DNA of 64,000 nt from Calycina herbarum. Lineage: Eukaryota; Ascomycota; Leotiomycetes; Helotiales; Pezizellaceae. Below, piece by piece: positions 1 through 14,000 of the stretch. Numbering within the stretch: the first letter of the stretch is position 1; each line of letters begins with the position of its first letter. Location of the stretch: the NCBI GenBank assembly GCA_001414485.1, contig LLEY01000002.1, forward strand, positions 744,001 to 808,000, given 5' to 3'. The position numbers and the translations under genes were made by a program. The notes beneath the pieces were generated by a model that saw nothing but the letters and a program-made list of their open reading frames with translations, ran no database searches and was not told where the DNA came from.

Positions 1-1135
1 GTCTTGAAGAGACCCTGCTCAACCGTTAGTTTACCTATTTCTTGGACTCGGTATAAAGCTTACTCTGAAATAGTAAAATGGTCTATAATCTAGGCCCACC
101 TCAATCAAGTCCTGGAACTTTCTGTTTCTCTGAAATTGCGAAGCCAATGAGACAAAATCATCCTGGTAGTTTATGAAATCCCCTTTACCCACGCAAAAGG
201 GGGTTTTGTGATGGACGAAGTTGAACATTGAAAGGTAGTCCCTGGAAGTTGTTTTCTCTAGATCATTGACAGATTTGGCTCTCAAGAGGGTCTCATCTGA
301 TATTTCATCAGTCTTTGCCACCTTTCTTCATTTATGCAGTCCTCACGGTATTCCTTCAACTTCTCCTTTATATCTGCGTTCAATTTGTTCCTTGGTGCGC
401 GGTCGCAGCCGGTGTCTCTCTCCTGGCCAGCTAGCCTCTTCCGCAATAGAGGGTCCGCGTGTTCCTTTATATCTAGCTCATCTTGCTGTGTTTGCAGCTC
501 CGTCAATTCGTTTTGTAGTTGTAGGAGCTCTCTCCACATTAAGCGACCGAATTTTCGAAAGTTTGGAAAGCTTTCGTCGCTATCTAGGAAGGCGGCAAAG
601 TGTGGATAGCCTTTGGGGTAATCATCCACTATTCAAGAGGAATTAGCACTTCCCTCACCACCAAAGTAGATTTGAAGATACCTCGTTCGTTTCGAATCTT
701 ATCATACCCCTTTTTCCTGTCGAGTGTTTTTCTCTCTTCGGCAGACGGCCCAAACAGCGGGGAAGAGATACCAGTGAGGGTTCTTTGGATTCTCTCGACG
801 TTCACCAAAGACAAAGATGGCACCCTATCTTCTCATGGTTAGCGGGAAAGGACGTCCTTCAAAGTCAAGTCTGCGATCTGTTGCCAGAACTCACCGCGTC
901 TGCCATTTCGTCTATGCAGGTTATCTGGACCCCCTTCATGCTGCGCAGTAACTCCTGTCGTCGCTGCGGTCGGGTTTTCTTCCCTCAGAATAGAACCCAT
1001 CTCTAGATCAGACAAGGCTATTTCTCTGCCAATTCTAGATGAAGGAACATTAGCAGTGTGTGCATCTGCAGCGACGTTGCTCGCACCAGCGAGACGAGCG
1101 GTTGGAGGAATAGTTGGTATCGGTGTTGTTGCCAT
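1..1135 (-). CDS. DUF6594-family membrane protein, 3' end beyond the window (partial)
   Basis: Proposed exons on the minus strand are 1135..895, 831..682, 628..347, 296..64 and 14..<1, with intron phases 1,1,1,0. The first exon starts MATTPIPTIPP and is low-complexity. The third carries the family hallmark GYPHFAAFLDSDESFPNFRKF followed by a helical ELLQLQNELTELQ stretch; the fourth continues the helical domain (DETLLRAKSVNDLE). The C-terminal exon, which in this family holds two or three transmembrane helices, lies off the left edge. Exon number, order and phases match the gene at 18000..19563, which supports the model. DUF6594 proteins are common in filamentous fungi and have no established biochemical role. 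Start choice and exon 2 boundaries are less certain than exons 3 and 4. Confidence 0.72.
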
Positions 1136-3140
1136 CTTGGCTTTCTCTGAAGCATCAACTGCTCGGAGCTGGGGATAGCCTCGATCGCCAACATCTTCCA
1201 CTTAACCTCTTCTCCCACACCGTCGACAAGGCCGCCCACTGGGTCTCTCTCTTTCTCTCTGCTGCCAAATACCTGAGGCTAAGGCATCTTTGTTTGTTGG
1301 CCTCAGGATGGCTTCGAGCTCGGCTAGGATAGGGGAGAGGGTGGTCTAGGGCGGATCCCACGGCAAAGCAGCCAATGAACGTGAGAATATTGATTACATA
1401 CCAGCTAACTACTGAGCCGACTGTACTTATCCTGCGAGGCTGATTCTTTTATTTTGGTCGACTTCGGTTTGGATTTAATGTCGTTAAGACATATATTTTT
1501 GATGTATTTGATGCAGTGTTTTCACGTGCAGCGGTTTGGGCAAAACTGAGCGGCCGAGTGCCAGGTACTTATACTTGGGGCAGAACTATGTACTGCGGGT
1601 GTACCGGAACGCTCCCCTCATTGGCTCACATTCGACAACCTTTCTGATGTTGCGCTGGCTGCTAATTGTGAAAAATAAGTTCAAAGCGGGTTGGGATTGC
1701 CTACTATCGCATATAATTTCTCGTGAACATGGTCACTAGGTCAAATATAGCCCCATCAACAGGATCGGAATATAAAATTTTCTAGAGCTCTAAGCAGCTG
1801 GTCCTCAATATAGACGCCGTGTCGTGCACAAAACAGCATCTCTAAACAAGCCTCCCTTTTGGAACTGAAAACATAATGTGGTCCCTTTGCCATACTCCAA
1901 CCCCATATCGACCCATAGCCATTTCCACCTTCGTTGTTTCAAGGAGATGTTGGCTATGAAATTGTTAGAACCAGAGTTAATATCAGAGAAATTTGAGCAC
2001 TCACTGGATCGGGATCGTCTGGATTTGAATCATATCCTCCATCCTCCGGATTTTCCCCCTCGTCCTCCCCACGGAGGCCGTCGTCAACTTCATGCCTCAA
2101 AAACCAACCCAAGACGATGTATTCCATGCTGTATAGCGAAAACATCGGTCCTTTTACCCTGCGACTCGAGACAGAAGTTGGAGACTACTACAAGCTGAAA
2201 AGGGTGGCTGATTATATCAATTCTACTGCCACGCCATCGGTGAGGGGCTCCTTACTGGCTAGCTTCTGAACAAGAGAGATTTGGCCGATTATTCGGGGCT
2301 TGTGCGCTCGAGAGACTTGCAAATTCAATTTCGAAGACTCCTCTACCTTGAAAGTTTGTTTGGGTATTTTTGAACGGTCTTTTCGGAAGAAAAAAAGGGT
2401 GTTTGTGGGTGGCCAGTGTTCTGGCTTGCAAACCAGGAGAGAAATACTGCCTGAGCACACCCTTGCCGGTACTCCAATAGAAACGCTGGATGCCAGGAGG
2501 CCCTCATCGAGATCCATAAACTCGTTCATCCCCTGCTCAAAGGCTACCCCGTTATCGATCCGGAATGATGTGAAGTATTATTCGTCTTGACCGTATTAAG
2601 GACTGCAGAATCCCAATTTAAGGTATGGTGCTGCACGTGGGGACTTTCTGAGTGGGGCACTAACCAGTAAACATGGTTGAATCAGTGTAGCCGTGGTGCT
2701 ATGATAAGCCGTCCGCCTTGTCCTTCTGCTAAAGAAGAGAGGCTCTCAACTTCAGCGGTACAGACTAGCCCTATCGCGGGCCGAACCTTCTCTGTGAAGG
2801 GCGGGGTTTGGGTTGCCAGCTTCCCCTCCTCGAAATTCCTTCCATGTCAAGTCCTTTCTCCAAAATGAATGCCACAAATTTCATTTTTTGCAAGTTCTTT
2901 GAGCGTCAAGCCTTGTATCGATGCTTTATGATTCCTTCTTCTCATTCTCTCACATTCTCTGTCTTGTGGGTTGTCCAAGGTTGCACGGCATCAATCTGCA
3001 CGTACTGCGCCTGGCTGGTTTGCTTCTGCCTTCAGTCTGTTTCTTCGCGCCCAAGAAAACTCCCCATCGTATACTAATCTCGACTATGAAATTCTCCCTT
3101 CAAATAGTATTTGCATGAAAAAGGACACTCAGATACTCTC
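1136..3140. other. intergenic, no gene recognised
   Basis: Only short overlapping open frames of about 60-106 codons without family resemblance or convincing splice structure. It includes the probable upstream region of the DUF6594 gene that starts at 1135. Confidence 0.5.
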
Positions 3141-3220
3141 TCCCCCCCCTTAATTGTCTGTAGACCGCACAGACATTTCACAGCCAAACTACCTGGCACC
3201 TGACAGACAATACCAGGGGG
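3141..3220 (-). mobile_element. MITE-like terminal-inverted-repeat element, copy 1
   Basis: An element of about 80 bp. The core starts CTTAATTGTCTGT (3149..3161) and its other end retains ACAGACAATA (3203..3212); both ends are flanked by C/G runs (3142-3149 and 3215-3221). The interior (GACCGCACAGACATTTCACA and the following GCCAAACTACC) is nearly identical to the reverse complement of 59252..59340. Its right terminal repeat has decayed relative to that copy. It has no coding capacity, so it would need a transposase in trans. Confidence 0.7.
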
Positions 3221-6200
3221 GGTACTTATGAAAGGAAATCGAACACGGAATCTCGATATGCCGCCAAGACATGCCCAGAGAAGCAAAAGCCCGAGGAAGC
3301 TGCGCCGTTGTGCTGCACTTGCATGATTGGAGTTTTATTGGTCCGGTGTTCCCTGAATGCAGCTCAAGGTCACACTGGACCAACACGCCCCAGGACCTAA
3401 GCGAACCAACTAGGTTTCAAGCAAAAGTGCAAAAGGATGTGATGGAAACATCAACCTCGACACCTCAGGCATTGTAGCATTTCCGATCTGATCGGGAGTG
3501 CTCATGTGATCCTCGAGGTATTGAGGTATCAAATCGAGAAGAATCACATCCGCTCGGCCGCTCGGAGAACTCGATTTCTCGATTTCAGCGGGATACATTT
3601 CCAAAAAATGAGAAAGGGAAATTGTACATCATCGCTCTATGGTGCTGTGGTATTCGTGAGCTTGTGTTCAGGCTTTTGGAAATGAAATCGGGGTGTATCT
3701 AACCTGCCTAAAGGGTTGGTGAACTCTGAGGTGTACACACATCGCTTGTATTGGAGTCTTTTATTTCCAGACGCTTTTGGGGGTTCCTCTGCATTTAAAT
3801 ATGTTTGGGATCGGTATCGCAAGGAGTCTGCAGCATCTCCGGGATGAGTCCGGGTGAAGACAACTGCTTGGATTCCACATAATGTAATTGGTTTCGGTAA
3901 TCCTATGCTGCATTCCCAAAGAAGAGGTGCATTAACCGCTGCTTCCTATTTCTGTCGATTGCTGGTTGGCTTTCCCATTTCGCAAGAGTATCTGCCAATA
4001 ACAACGTGGCACGGTAGGAGGACGAGGGGGTTGCCGTTCTGGCCGTCGGGGAGATTGAGCACTGGTTGATATGAAGAGATTAGACAGCGGAATATTAATG
4101 GTGGGGGTAAAAACTTACACCATAGTTTATTACTTCTGTACAGTTGCTGCTGGACTCAGCTCTCCGATTTATCAACGAGGTTCCTCGCCTCTAACCTGCG
4201 TCTCGTTGAGCAAAGCAAGACTTGCCATCCTCTTCAAGCATCAATATCAAACTCAAGCCGTTGGTCTTGTTGAACTATTGTTGTGCAAGATCCCGCCGAC
4301 TGTCGATTGTGTCTATGGTGTCCTCGTTCGTCTTGTCGTCTTCCCTGAACTGAACGAAACGGTTGGACAGCCCGCCCACCAAAAGATCTCGGTCACTTTG
4401 GAGTATCAGAATGTCCATGAATGTTTGTGCGAGAATGTAGGTAGTCCAAAGGTGATGAAGACACTATCTGGAAATGGAAGAAGGGTTGTTGTGTGTTGAT
4501 TTCTCGGAGATGAAGAGCAGAAGTAAAGGTTTGTTGTGTGGAAATCAAATCTGACGAGGTTACACATAGTCCCAAGCTCAGCCTGGACCAGTCATCCATC
4601 ACAATGCTCCAGCTGATACTTCTGCCTTACTAATACACGGGCTGTTTATTACAAGCTATCCATGTTGGCATGGCCAGTGGTTGGTTGCAATTTAATTAAA
4701 CACTCCCTCTCTTGTGGACGTTCAAACTCTCTTGGGGGAAAAACTAACAACGAAAATCAAGTAGGACACAAGCAAAAGATCCCCAATACAAATACACTGC
4801 TCAAGAATTTAACAAGAGGTATTCCTCCAGCACGGCTCCGCACTCCGAAAATCCTACTGCAAGAAGTGGCGAAGGGGCTCAGCTCCAAGTTCTTTGGGTT
4901 GGAGTGAGGGTTTTTGCATGCTCAGATGTTACAACCTTCTTGGAGAACAAATTCCAGGTCGTGTAATGGATAGAAACTGGGAGGTTTCCTTCTTTACAAA
5001 TATACAAATGTACTGTTCGGTTGTTCCATTTTTTCTGGAAGTTACAAATCAAGTTGAAATTCCGTTCTTCAAATTTCTCTCCTCCGTAGACAACCTCAAA
5101 GACTCCCTGCCCTCCACCCTATCTTATAACCTTACTTATAGCTTTATGAATATCCAAACAGCAGGTCATTTCTGTAACGGTGAAACTTTGGAGGTATTCA
5201 GGTCAAGCTGTAGAATTTCGTGCAGCATTCGATTGAATAATCGTTCGGTCGGGATTGTCGCAATTCGGGAAAATAACACGTTGCTTTGAGACTGGGGTAT
5301 TTCTAAGGCTCCTCTTTCTCTCCCCTAAATATATACACCCTCTCTCTTGTAATATTCGCGGAAGGAAGTCGAATCGTGGAGATTTGTCAAGGGCAAGGGG
5401 GAGAACAATCCACTCCAAGCGCGGAAGGAAATATCGAACTGTTTTGAATATTTCCAATCGTCAGCATATTGACTATATATGGGCTGCAAAGAATGCAAAG
5501 GCCTCGGAGAGGTGGTCATGGACTCACCTTGGTTGAAGTTCGTGCAGCACTCCTCTCCCCTCTTCTGAAAAGCAGATCGTGGATAGCGATTATGGATAGG
5601 CGAACTCCTCGTGGTGATTGCTAGATATATGATAGACGATTATTTGACACGGCAAACAAAATTGTCTATAACGAAGTTGATTGAAGCGTTCTCTGAGAAA
5701 CTGTCATGTTCACCAGTTATGTGTGGGGAAAACAAACTTCCAGGCTGAACCTCAGCTACGTCCTCTGCCAGACTGCGAGCTAAGTTTATTAAATACCTTG
5801 CAAAGTTTCGTATGATTTCAATGCCAATCAAAAACCGAGCGCATCGGTTTCCGGTTGAACCAGAATATAGCTTAGGGGTTTGTCTCTGGCGTTGCATTCT
5901 GGATCAATTTCCCAGTAGGGGTGTCCGTTAGTTCATGGGAAAAGTGCTCATAACTCTTCCGCTGAGAAGAGGCTAAGCTTCAGGGTTCGTGGTGATGTGG
6001 TGTTACTGGCTTCTCGCTAAATTCGTCTACATTGAGAGCGCCCCCTCCCTTCTCCAAACCCCTTTCTCTCCGAGAAGCCAATTCTTTTCTCGGCCATCTT
6101 TCTTATAGAACTATACTTGTGGAGTAAAGAACAACCATGTCAAAAGAACTTGCAAACCAGCAAAGGTATTCACCAGGAGAGCAGTACGGAATCGGGCTTC

Positions 6201-6400
6201 ATTCTCACTCAATCAATAGGTACCAGAAAGCGCTTGATGCTATTGCGAGCTCCCTCCGACCAGATTGAACCCAAGCGACCCGTCGCATGCAATCCACAAC
6301 CATAATAAACAAGCAGCATTTGGGATATACACGATCGGGCTTTGAGGGAAAGACGTTCTGCGGGTTGTGTTCGCTGAAACATCACTAAGTATCCCTTCCT
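3221..6400. other. intergenic, no gene recognised
   Basis: Contains open frames up to 142 codons (for example 4071..4499 plus) but none with recognisable domains, conserved splice sites or homology within the window. Several AT-rich and poly-pyrimidine tracts are present. Confidence 0.45.
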
Positions 6401-6958
6401 ACAAGGCCCTGTCGACATAGCAAGTTATTCGTCTTTGCTATCTCAGTGATGGGTCGTAATCTCGGGGACGATGCTATAAATTAGGCTGGGCTTCTTTTGT
6501 GTCGCCGTTGTTCGAAAAAACAAAGTTCAAGCTCTTCTTCCGGAGTCAGAGCCTATCGAGAACTCATCACTTCTTGCCTATTATATACTTTCCCAGACAG
6601 TCACCTCAATCCGAAGCTTAGCGCAGCACGACATTCGGCCGTTCTGCTACCAACGTTCCTCCTCGGATCCGTTTGCTCTTCTCAATCGAAAAATCACTGC
6701 TTCACGCTTCATAAGACAAGGCACGATGGTTGTTCGAGAAAGTCTATGCCTTCAAAGCGGACGTCACATTTGCCATCCCCCTCCCCCTCCTTATAATTTA
6801 GCAGTCCAGCGAACCAACAACAGTTATGTCTCCAGCTGTGAAATATATATGCTCGAGTTTCGTAGCTCGTTTATTAGGGGGTAGGAGCGGGAATTTTGGG
6901 ATTCCGATACTAAATCGTAGAGTGTCAACGAGTTGAAAGAGAATATAAGCAGGCAGAG

Positions 6959-7440
6959 ATGGAGAGTGAACCTACATTTACAATTCAGGGGTTTGGCAGA
7001 CCTGGAACTATCCATCAGCAGCAGAACAGCAATGGCTTCCAAGTTTCCAACAAATTAGGTTATTGTAATAACAAGTTCAAAAGGTGTCCTCTTCAGGGCC
7101 CGCTGGGGTATCCCATTCAGTTCAACGGATCGAGTTCGGTGCTGGTTGGGTTGAAAGCAGTTTAACAGCAAAAGGTCACAATTCTTGGCCAGGGAGAGAT
7201 TGAATGACACGCTTGAGTCGAGAATTACCCCTTATCCAGGATATCGGCAATGTTCGCTGATGGACCGCGACGATGTTGTGCGGGGTAAGATCATACGAAC
7301 AATAGGAACCCTACAAGTGCTCCGTACAAGTAAGCGAAAACCAATGGATACCGGAAAGATTGCTTTTGAGACCTAAATTGACTTGAAGATCAGAAGCTGG
7401 CAATGTTGGTGCGGAAAAACTCCACAGTTCAGAGGTAATA
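6959..7440 (+). pseudogene. decayed coding remnant, copy A (function unknown)
   Basis: Aligns by eye with the longer open segment at about 13960-14365. The conserved translated pieces are a FNGSSSVLVGL-like segment, SAMFADGPRR and LAMLVRKNS, the last ending just before a potential donor at about 7435. In copy A these pieces are split by several in-frame stops, for example after VGLKAV and before LEDQKLAML, so it looks dead. No domain family is recognised. Confidence 0.4.
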
Positions 7441-9175
7441 TACCCTGTACTTTCCTTCTTCTCGACGAAGCACTGGCGCCGCAAAATTCTCTCGGTATAC
7501 AGTCGCCAACCGTATTGTTCTTCATGGGCATTGATGGCATGCTGCATGGGGTTATCCAGGTTTTGAGCCAGGAATCGGCGCAACAAACCGCGAGAAGGAA
7601 TGTCACAAAACAGCACTTTGCGCCTTCCACATCATCAGAGGAAATTCTCTCTTATTCCTTCTTTCTTTCTTTCCAGCATCATGTTTTTCGTTTTGAAACG
7701 ACCTTCGCAATACTGTCCTCCACTTTTTCCGTAGAAAAACCCGGCCCACACTACGGGCCGTGCTTTTCTATAGGAAAAATCCTTCGTCGCAAAGGCAAGA
7801 TATCACCAACAATAATCTAAAGAAGTAAGGAGACGATGCGCTGGCAGTCTAACACAGTAGGAAAAATAGCGTTTTTGTTTCTGAACGAGCCATGAAAATA
7901 TTTGTTTTGCGCTCGCGGTTGCTTCAATCTCAGGTGGCAACAACGATTGGATTGTTTACTTTTCCAAATGCTTCATCCCTCTATTTCGATTGAATAGGCG
8001 GAGGCAGCATGAAATTTTTGTTTTCGATCAAGCTTCTTTCATCATCACCACTGATGATTGGTAATGGCAGAGATACCTTCCAAAATGAAAATGTAAAGTG
8101 CATCCTTGACTTGCAGGCTCCGGCAGTTCCAGTGGCACAGCTCAGCGTACCTCAGTTCCTCACTGGGCCAAGTTGGCTGACCGCTCAATGACTCTGGGCT
8201 GGAAGAACACAGTCTTGAAAGTAACAAAAAGATATGAAGATGTTGTGTTCTGTCCCTTTCCTTCTATGTCCCTGAAGAACAATTGGAGAAAGTGGCAGTG
8301 CTGATAAAATCCATTGTTCCTGCATTGTATACAAAAATGGTTGGTCAAGAAGCAGACAATCCGAAATCCAGGGGTGTCAACGGTCTTATATCTGACCACT
8401 GCTGGCCACCTATTTGCAATTTACGCTTGTTTCCACTACCGGGCATCGTTTATCTCGGTAATGCATCTTCCAGCCCCTTTTGCATGTTTTGATGGAGTTC
8501 ATAGTGTGTGTAACCAGTAATCCTTGCCCCAGATTTTCATACTGGCCGGGCGAGACCTGCAGGATGAACGTCCAAGCGTGCTTGATAGATAGGAGTGGGA
8601 TTATCTGCAGCGTATTTGTCCTCGAATTTATGTTCTGGATAAAGTCCAAAAAATGCATTAGAGCTATATATTCGAGGAATCAAAATTTTCCTACAAGTGT
8701 ATCAAATTGGATTTTTTTCTCTGATATTATATTGCCTTCCTTTTCTCTAAAGAAAAACTTGTCTATCATGACAAGCTCATCAGAATCCACCAGACCGTTA
8801 GGTGGAACTCTTTTGCACTTTTGTTAGCGCGCTGGGACGTGTCAATACCGGATCAAGCTAGCAAATGTACCATGATGGGCCTGTGCTGCGGATGCTAATA
8901 AATGCCACCGCATCTTGATACAATTTCGCACAGCCTGCTTTTCTCCGGGCCAAATTTCTTCTAGGGCGGCTCTTCTCGACTTCTTGTTCTCTTCTCATCC
9001 TTAAAAGAAGCAGAACAACCCGTCTTCTCAGAGGTTTCAGCAGGAAAACCACGAATACCGTACCTACCTCGCCCAGCCCCCCTTAGACGACGCGATTTTC
9101 CAACTCTCGTGACTCAGCAACATCAACAACGACCCCTCCATAAAGCGCTTTCAACGTCTGCCAACAAACAACATC

Positions 9176-9558
9176 ATGCCACGAGCTAAACCATCATGCA
9201 AAGTTGATTACCATAGTGGCCAAGGCAAGAATACTGGTCAATTGCAAGCTCTGAGCGATAACGCGAGTAGGGGATAATTATTAACGAAACTGTAGGGCCG
9301 AGGGATCATCAACGAAAGCACCACGGGCACCACGAGCAACCGGAAGAAAAGACAACATCCTGGGGTGATATTGTTGATCTAGGAGGGCCTGAGGAACCGG
9401 TATGTATCGGATTTTCAGCTCGAGTCGGGAGATATACTTGGAAACAAATGCTAATTTTCTTTCGTCAGTTTCAAGATCAGGTCCCCCAAAACCCCGCTCC
9501 CAACGTCAAATTATTTTTATTGGGGCTCAATGAAGTGAAGGTTCTCCCTTGTGGCTAA
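9176..9558 (+). CDS. small three-exon gene, copy A (84 aa, unknown)
   Basis: Exons 9176..9236, 9296..9399 and 9469..9558, phases 1 and 0, total 255 nt. Intron 1 has a GTCAAT donor, an ATTAACG branch-like site and a TGTAG acceptor; intron 2 has a GTATGT donor and GTCAG acceptor. The product starts MPRAKPSCKVDYHSGQGKN. Its middle is His/Arg-rich, followed by TTSWGDIVDLGGPEEP and a Pro/Gln-rich end. A second copy at 16043..16375 keeps the ATG, both splice junctions, the phases and the TTSWG motif although the DNA has diverged strongly, which argues for past or present selection on a protein. There is no signal peptide or membrane segment, and no family is recognised. Confidence 0.5.
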
Positions 9559-12500
9559 ACTCGGGACAATTTGGTGGTACACATACACACTGGAGAAGCA
9601 AATCTACACGCGTCATCTCGAATAGTTGCTTTTATTTTTACAATGTCACGAGGAAAGTAATCCCCGCTTCAATAGAGAGGTACAGAAAGAGATGGACTTC
9701 TTCGCTAGTTCAATTGCAGTCGATTTGCAATTTGCCAGCATCAACTCGAATGCAATATTTCGAAAAACACACTACGCCTCTCCACAGTTCGTCCATTTTA
9801 TGGAAGATTTCGCAAACTCATGGTTGGCAGGCCACACTTTTCGTCTTCAACGAATGTTTGTAGCTCAAAGTTCAATGCTGTAGAACGATGTTACCTCCTA
9901 AGTTTAATTTGGAAAAGCAAAGCCCAAACTTCTCGGGGGCATTTGGATTCAAGACCCCACAAAAGAACCATTACATCTTGCTTATCCTTCCACCGAGAAC
10001 CACCATTTTCCGACTCAAATAATCAGAACTCTTATACATGTTCTTTTGGGCTCCATGAAATGGTTTGCAGGATTCTGTTCAAGCAACGAAAGGTCATTGG
10101 AGTGAGCCTCTCGTTTTTGCAGCAGTAACTCAGCAACACTGTTTGTTATAAAAATCTCAGAAAATATCCTATGTATCAATTTTCTTATAAAGATCGAGCT
10201 TCTGTATTCAGGGGAAGCAAGGCTTCTGATTTCGATGCTAAAAATCAAAACCGTTAACAAACTACCAGTGAGGAAACCTCGCGGATAATTTATAAGGAAG
10301 CTGTATAACGAGTCTACCTTCACAATTTGGCCATGACGAAAATTTGGTAGTCTAGCGAAGAGGAGACTATCTTGTTGATGCCGGAGGAATAACAATGATC
10401 ACCTAATTTTCGAGGAAAGTCTCAATGTTTGTACTTCAATGAGTCCTTCAGGGTTATCTCCTTCAAATCTCTGGCCTGGTACTCGCACAGTTTGAACCCT
10501 TTGGCCTTGGGGGACACAATTTCCAAATATAGAAGGAATAAGTTTATGAAAAGTTTGCAATACCATCGCTTGTAATGTAAAGTCGCAAGTAGCTGATAAA
10601 ACTCCTTATCTTAACGTTATGGTGTTGAGAGAATATCTATCAAAAAATCAATTAGATGCCACAAAGCTTTTGCCGCCTGTGAAGGCATCCAAAACTGAAT
10701 GCGAACCACTTCATTCCAACCCCTTGAAATTTACTTTCTCCAGAACCAAAGAGCAACTCCTCTTTTGAAAAGAAAAAAACCCCCCTTTCATCAGTGTACT
10801 CCGTACTCCGACCTTCTCTTCTCCATTTGCTCTCGCGCTGCGTGTTCTTTCGAGGTTTTTATGGCAGAATCGGGTCTTCTCTTGCGCGCTAATTCCTTCT
10901 ACTGATATATTTCCTTCCACGCTCAAATTTTTGCTTCTGAGTATATTTATTGCTGTTTTTATTGCTCTTAGATGGTGATAGATCTTGTCCTATCTCATAT
11001 GGAAGATGAAATCGGTCGCCTACGCTGTGGTGTCGTACTTTGACGCAATGACGCCAATATTCCAATATTTCTGCACACTCCCAGTTTGGGACATAAGCCT
11101 GCAACTTTCCTTCTTGCCGTACCCCGTGGCTCATGTCATGCGTGTGATATCTTTCGCATCAATCAGAGCCCAGAATTTGCCGGGGTATTGTCAGCTAGTA
11201 TTTTTTGTGTTTCAGACAGCAATATTGTATCTCTCTTTTTTGGTCTTTTAAAAAGGGAACTGGGGACTATTTCCTTGATTGCCTGAAACGATTCCACAAG
11301 TCGGGTGCTGCGAAAGCCCCAATTGAAACTTTATTTGCTTTTTTCCAAACATAGAAATGTTTTACTGGTATCGCTTCCGAGAAGATCTTTTCTAATGCTG
11401 CAATTGGCTGTGGTCTTTATCGGTGTGCATCCTAAAAGATTTATTACATGTGGCCTCGCGCATCGAGCCAGTTCTCCGTTACAACTTGCTCGTTCCCATG
11501 CCCCACAACCTTTGCATGTGGCACACCATTCCTCGATCGCTTTACATTCAATTGAAAGGACTATTAAATGGGAAAGCGATGATTTGAGAATTGAGATCTT
11601 TTCCACGAGCACCACTTTGAGTACCAAAATCAGATCCCGTCTTTCACTTGTCTTCAGAGACCTAATACTCTTTCTTTCGTACCTATAATGGCACACTACT
11701 ATTTGGAGATGACTTCGTTGTTTGTGTCTTTCTGTCGGAGTCTAGCTAGAGGTGATTCTTTGGTAAGTGTATGGTCACTTCGTTCTTATCAACTCAGCCA
11801 CACTGTAGCAACCGCCAGTTACAATTCGTAAGTCACTAATTCACGCCATGATTGCTCCTGTATTTGACTACTGGCGGAGAAAAAAATGGTTTGTAAATAG
11901 GCAAGTCCGTTCTCTCCATTTGGAACCCTCAAATCTCTCTCTGGTTTTGACAAAAAATAATTGCAGTACTTGGTCAGACACGAACTTACCAAAGAATTCC
12001 CTTCTCATGCAGTTATTCAAAGGTAAACATCGATATATGCCGGCAATGCTGGCACAAATCAGAGAGGAAAACGCACTATGCTCGAGTCATTCTGATAGAT
12101 GTTGAAACACCAGCTTCGAGCTGTTTTTGTCTACAGACAACTTGCAAGGCCCTCCAATTGCCCACCTGAACTTATGACTATCTGCCAGGCGAGAACCACT
12201 TGTATTTCGGAGAGTTGAGAAAGCTGTTCAGCACAGTCCAGTCGAGGTTGTGAAGGTGCATAGATTCGGGCTATTCTTCGATCGTTTGTGGTAAAGGAAG
12301 GAGACAAAACAACTTCTCGACGTTGGATTATATCTTCCATCCTTAGTCGATCTACCAGCATACCCCTTCACGCTATCCGCCTTTCCTCATACTCGCTTTG
12401 GACGGCTGTTGAAGCATCGGCATTTGTCTGGGATCACTTTCGAGGGGAATGTCTCTTCGGGCTATTCGAGGAAATCACCAGCATTAGCGACTGACCACCT

Positions 12501-13349
12501 ATAGATAGAAACATTCTTGCAGATCGTTACACACTTTGTGAGGTGTTGGTGGACAGCTTGCCTTATCTCTTTCTTTCCAAAATGCGAGCTGACTCTAAAG
12601 TTGAAAGAACAGGACCGGATGGTGGTTGTAGGTAATTGGAATCTAAATACCAGCAGAGCTAGAATCTCGCATGCTGGACAGTTCCTTAGGAGAAATCAAC
12701 GCCTTCCATGTTCTGCTGGCATGTATTACGGAAAAGAGAAGTTTCTGATGTGGGGAACTCAAGTTTTGCTTCTGAAGGGGTCCGAAATTCTGACACCTGT
12801 CATTTCCTTCTATTCTCATGCAGTGGCAATCCAATCAATTCATGCTATAGACAGAGGAAAGTCTTTCCAATTTCTTGTATGAGCCCAGCGTTGAGTTTCT
12901 ACCACCATGGCATCAACGATTATTACCTTTTGTTCTAATCGAAGTTCTATTAGCATCAAATATGTGTTCTGATCAAAGCCTAAATCAATGATCAAAGACA
13001 TCCGGCGTGCTGTATGCCTAAGGAGAAACACGCGTGAGGAACAGGGTTGGCTGTTGGTGGCTCAGCGTAGTAGTATAAGTAGGGAGCCCATCGAGCCCCC
13101 TCTCACAAACATGCTTTTTTCCTCGAGCATTTGATTTCGTTTCAACCATTACTACCAGCATTTTCAGGGTACTGAGAATCAATAATAAATGAGTTCGTCA
13201 GAAGGGAAATATAGACGCGGCTTTCTGTGGTACTCAACTGACACTCGACACCAGGAGCCAATGCTGTGAATGCCGTCGCGCCGCCAACGCGCGAACGCGG
13301 ATTACCAGCGGTCTTCTTATTCCCAATATACATTTCGCAGAAGCACTTC
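9559..13349. other. intergenic, no gene recognised
   Basis: Spacer between the two duplicated blocks. It has open frames up to 127 codons on both strands, none with recognisable motifs. The frame at 9626..9883 (NREVQKEMDFFASSIAVDL...) has a protein-like look but no matched splice sites or second copy, so it is not called. Confidence 0.4.
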
Positions 13350-14000
13350 TGTTCAAATGCAATTCTTCCCGGGAAACAACAGTTCTACTACCAATGGCTG
13401 TTTGGCGCGTTGAGTTTACGAAATCCATTCGGGTTAGCAAAGATCTGCCCGTCAGGCTGGCATCGAAAATTCCTCCTTTTCGGTATCGCGTATGTGGTTT
13501 GCAGATACAGCAATCGATTTTGTAAATCAAATGTACATTTCTTGGACCAAGGCCACAGAAGAAAGCAAAGCGCATTCCTACCGGGTCCATCGCATCCATC
13601 AGGTTCGCTCAACTCCCACCATTTCCTGAGTTCTACAGCCCGACCCTTTGTCCTACGCCCATATTCCCTTCCCAGTCGAAGACAATGTTCTCCCCGCTTC
13701 TAAAGAGGTCCCGCGACTTCGTGCGAGATGTATACGCCTCGAAGCAGCCGTTCCGGCGCCCCTCCTCTTTCCCACCAACAGCTTAGCAGCTCCCCACCAC
13801 TCGCATATAAAACTCGAGGGATATACAACTTGATAACCCCACGTTCGAGTGTCGTAGCTCGTGGTTTGGGGGACGGGAGGCTTTGGGGTGGTTGTGTGTG
13901 TAACTGAGAACTGTCATCGAATAATGAGAGGAGAACGCTTGCAGCATTTAGAGCCCAGAGATGAACAGGGGATTATTTTGATACCAGCGGGACAAGACTT

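Larger units (their letters stand above)
6400..9560. repeat. diverged direct segmental duplication, copy A
   Basis: Collinear with 13350..16380 at an offset of about 6.85-6.99 kb. Matching landmarks, copy A to copy B: the TCGTAGCTCGT region (about 6860 / 13853), CATTCA..ACGGATC (about 7113 / 14082), GGCAATGTTGGT / AACAATGTTGGT (about 7400 / 14330), ACAGCTCAGCGTACCT (about 8137 / 14991) and the small gene (9176 / 16043). Divergence is high, with many indels. The outer limits are estimates. Confidence 0.65.

Noticed and set aside
4071..4499. 142-codon open frame on the plus strand
   Set aside because: No domain, no signal peptide or convincing hydrophobic pattern, no splice partners, and located in otherwise non-coding DNA.
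9626..9883. 85-codon frame with protein-like composition
   Set aside because: No counterpart downstream of copy B at the corresponding position, no splice support and no recognised family.
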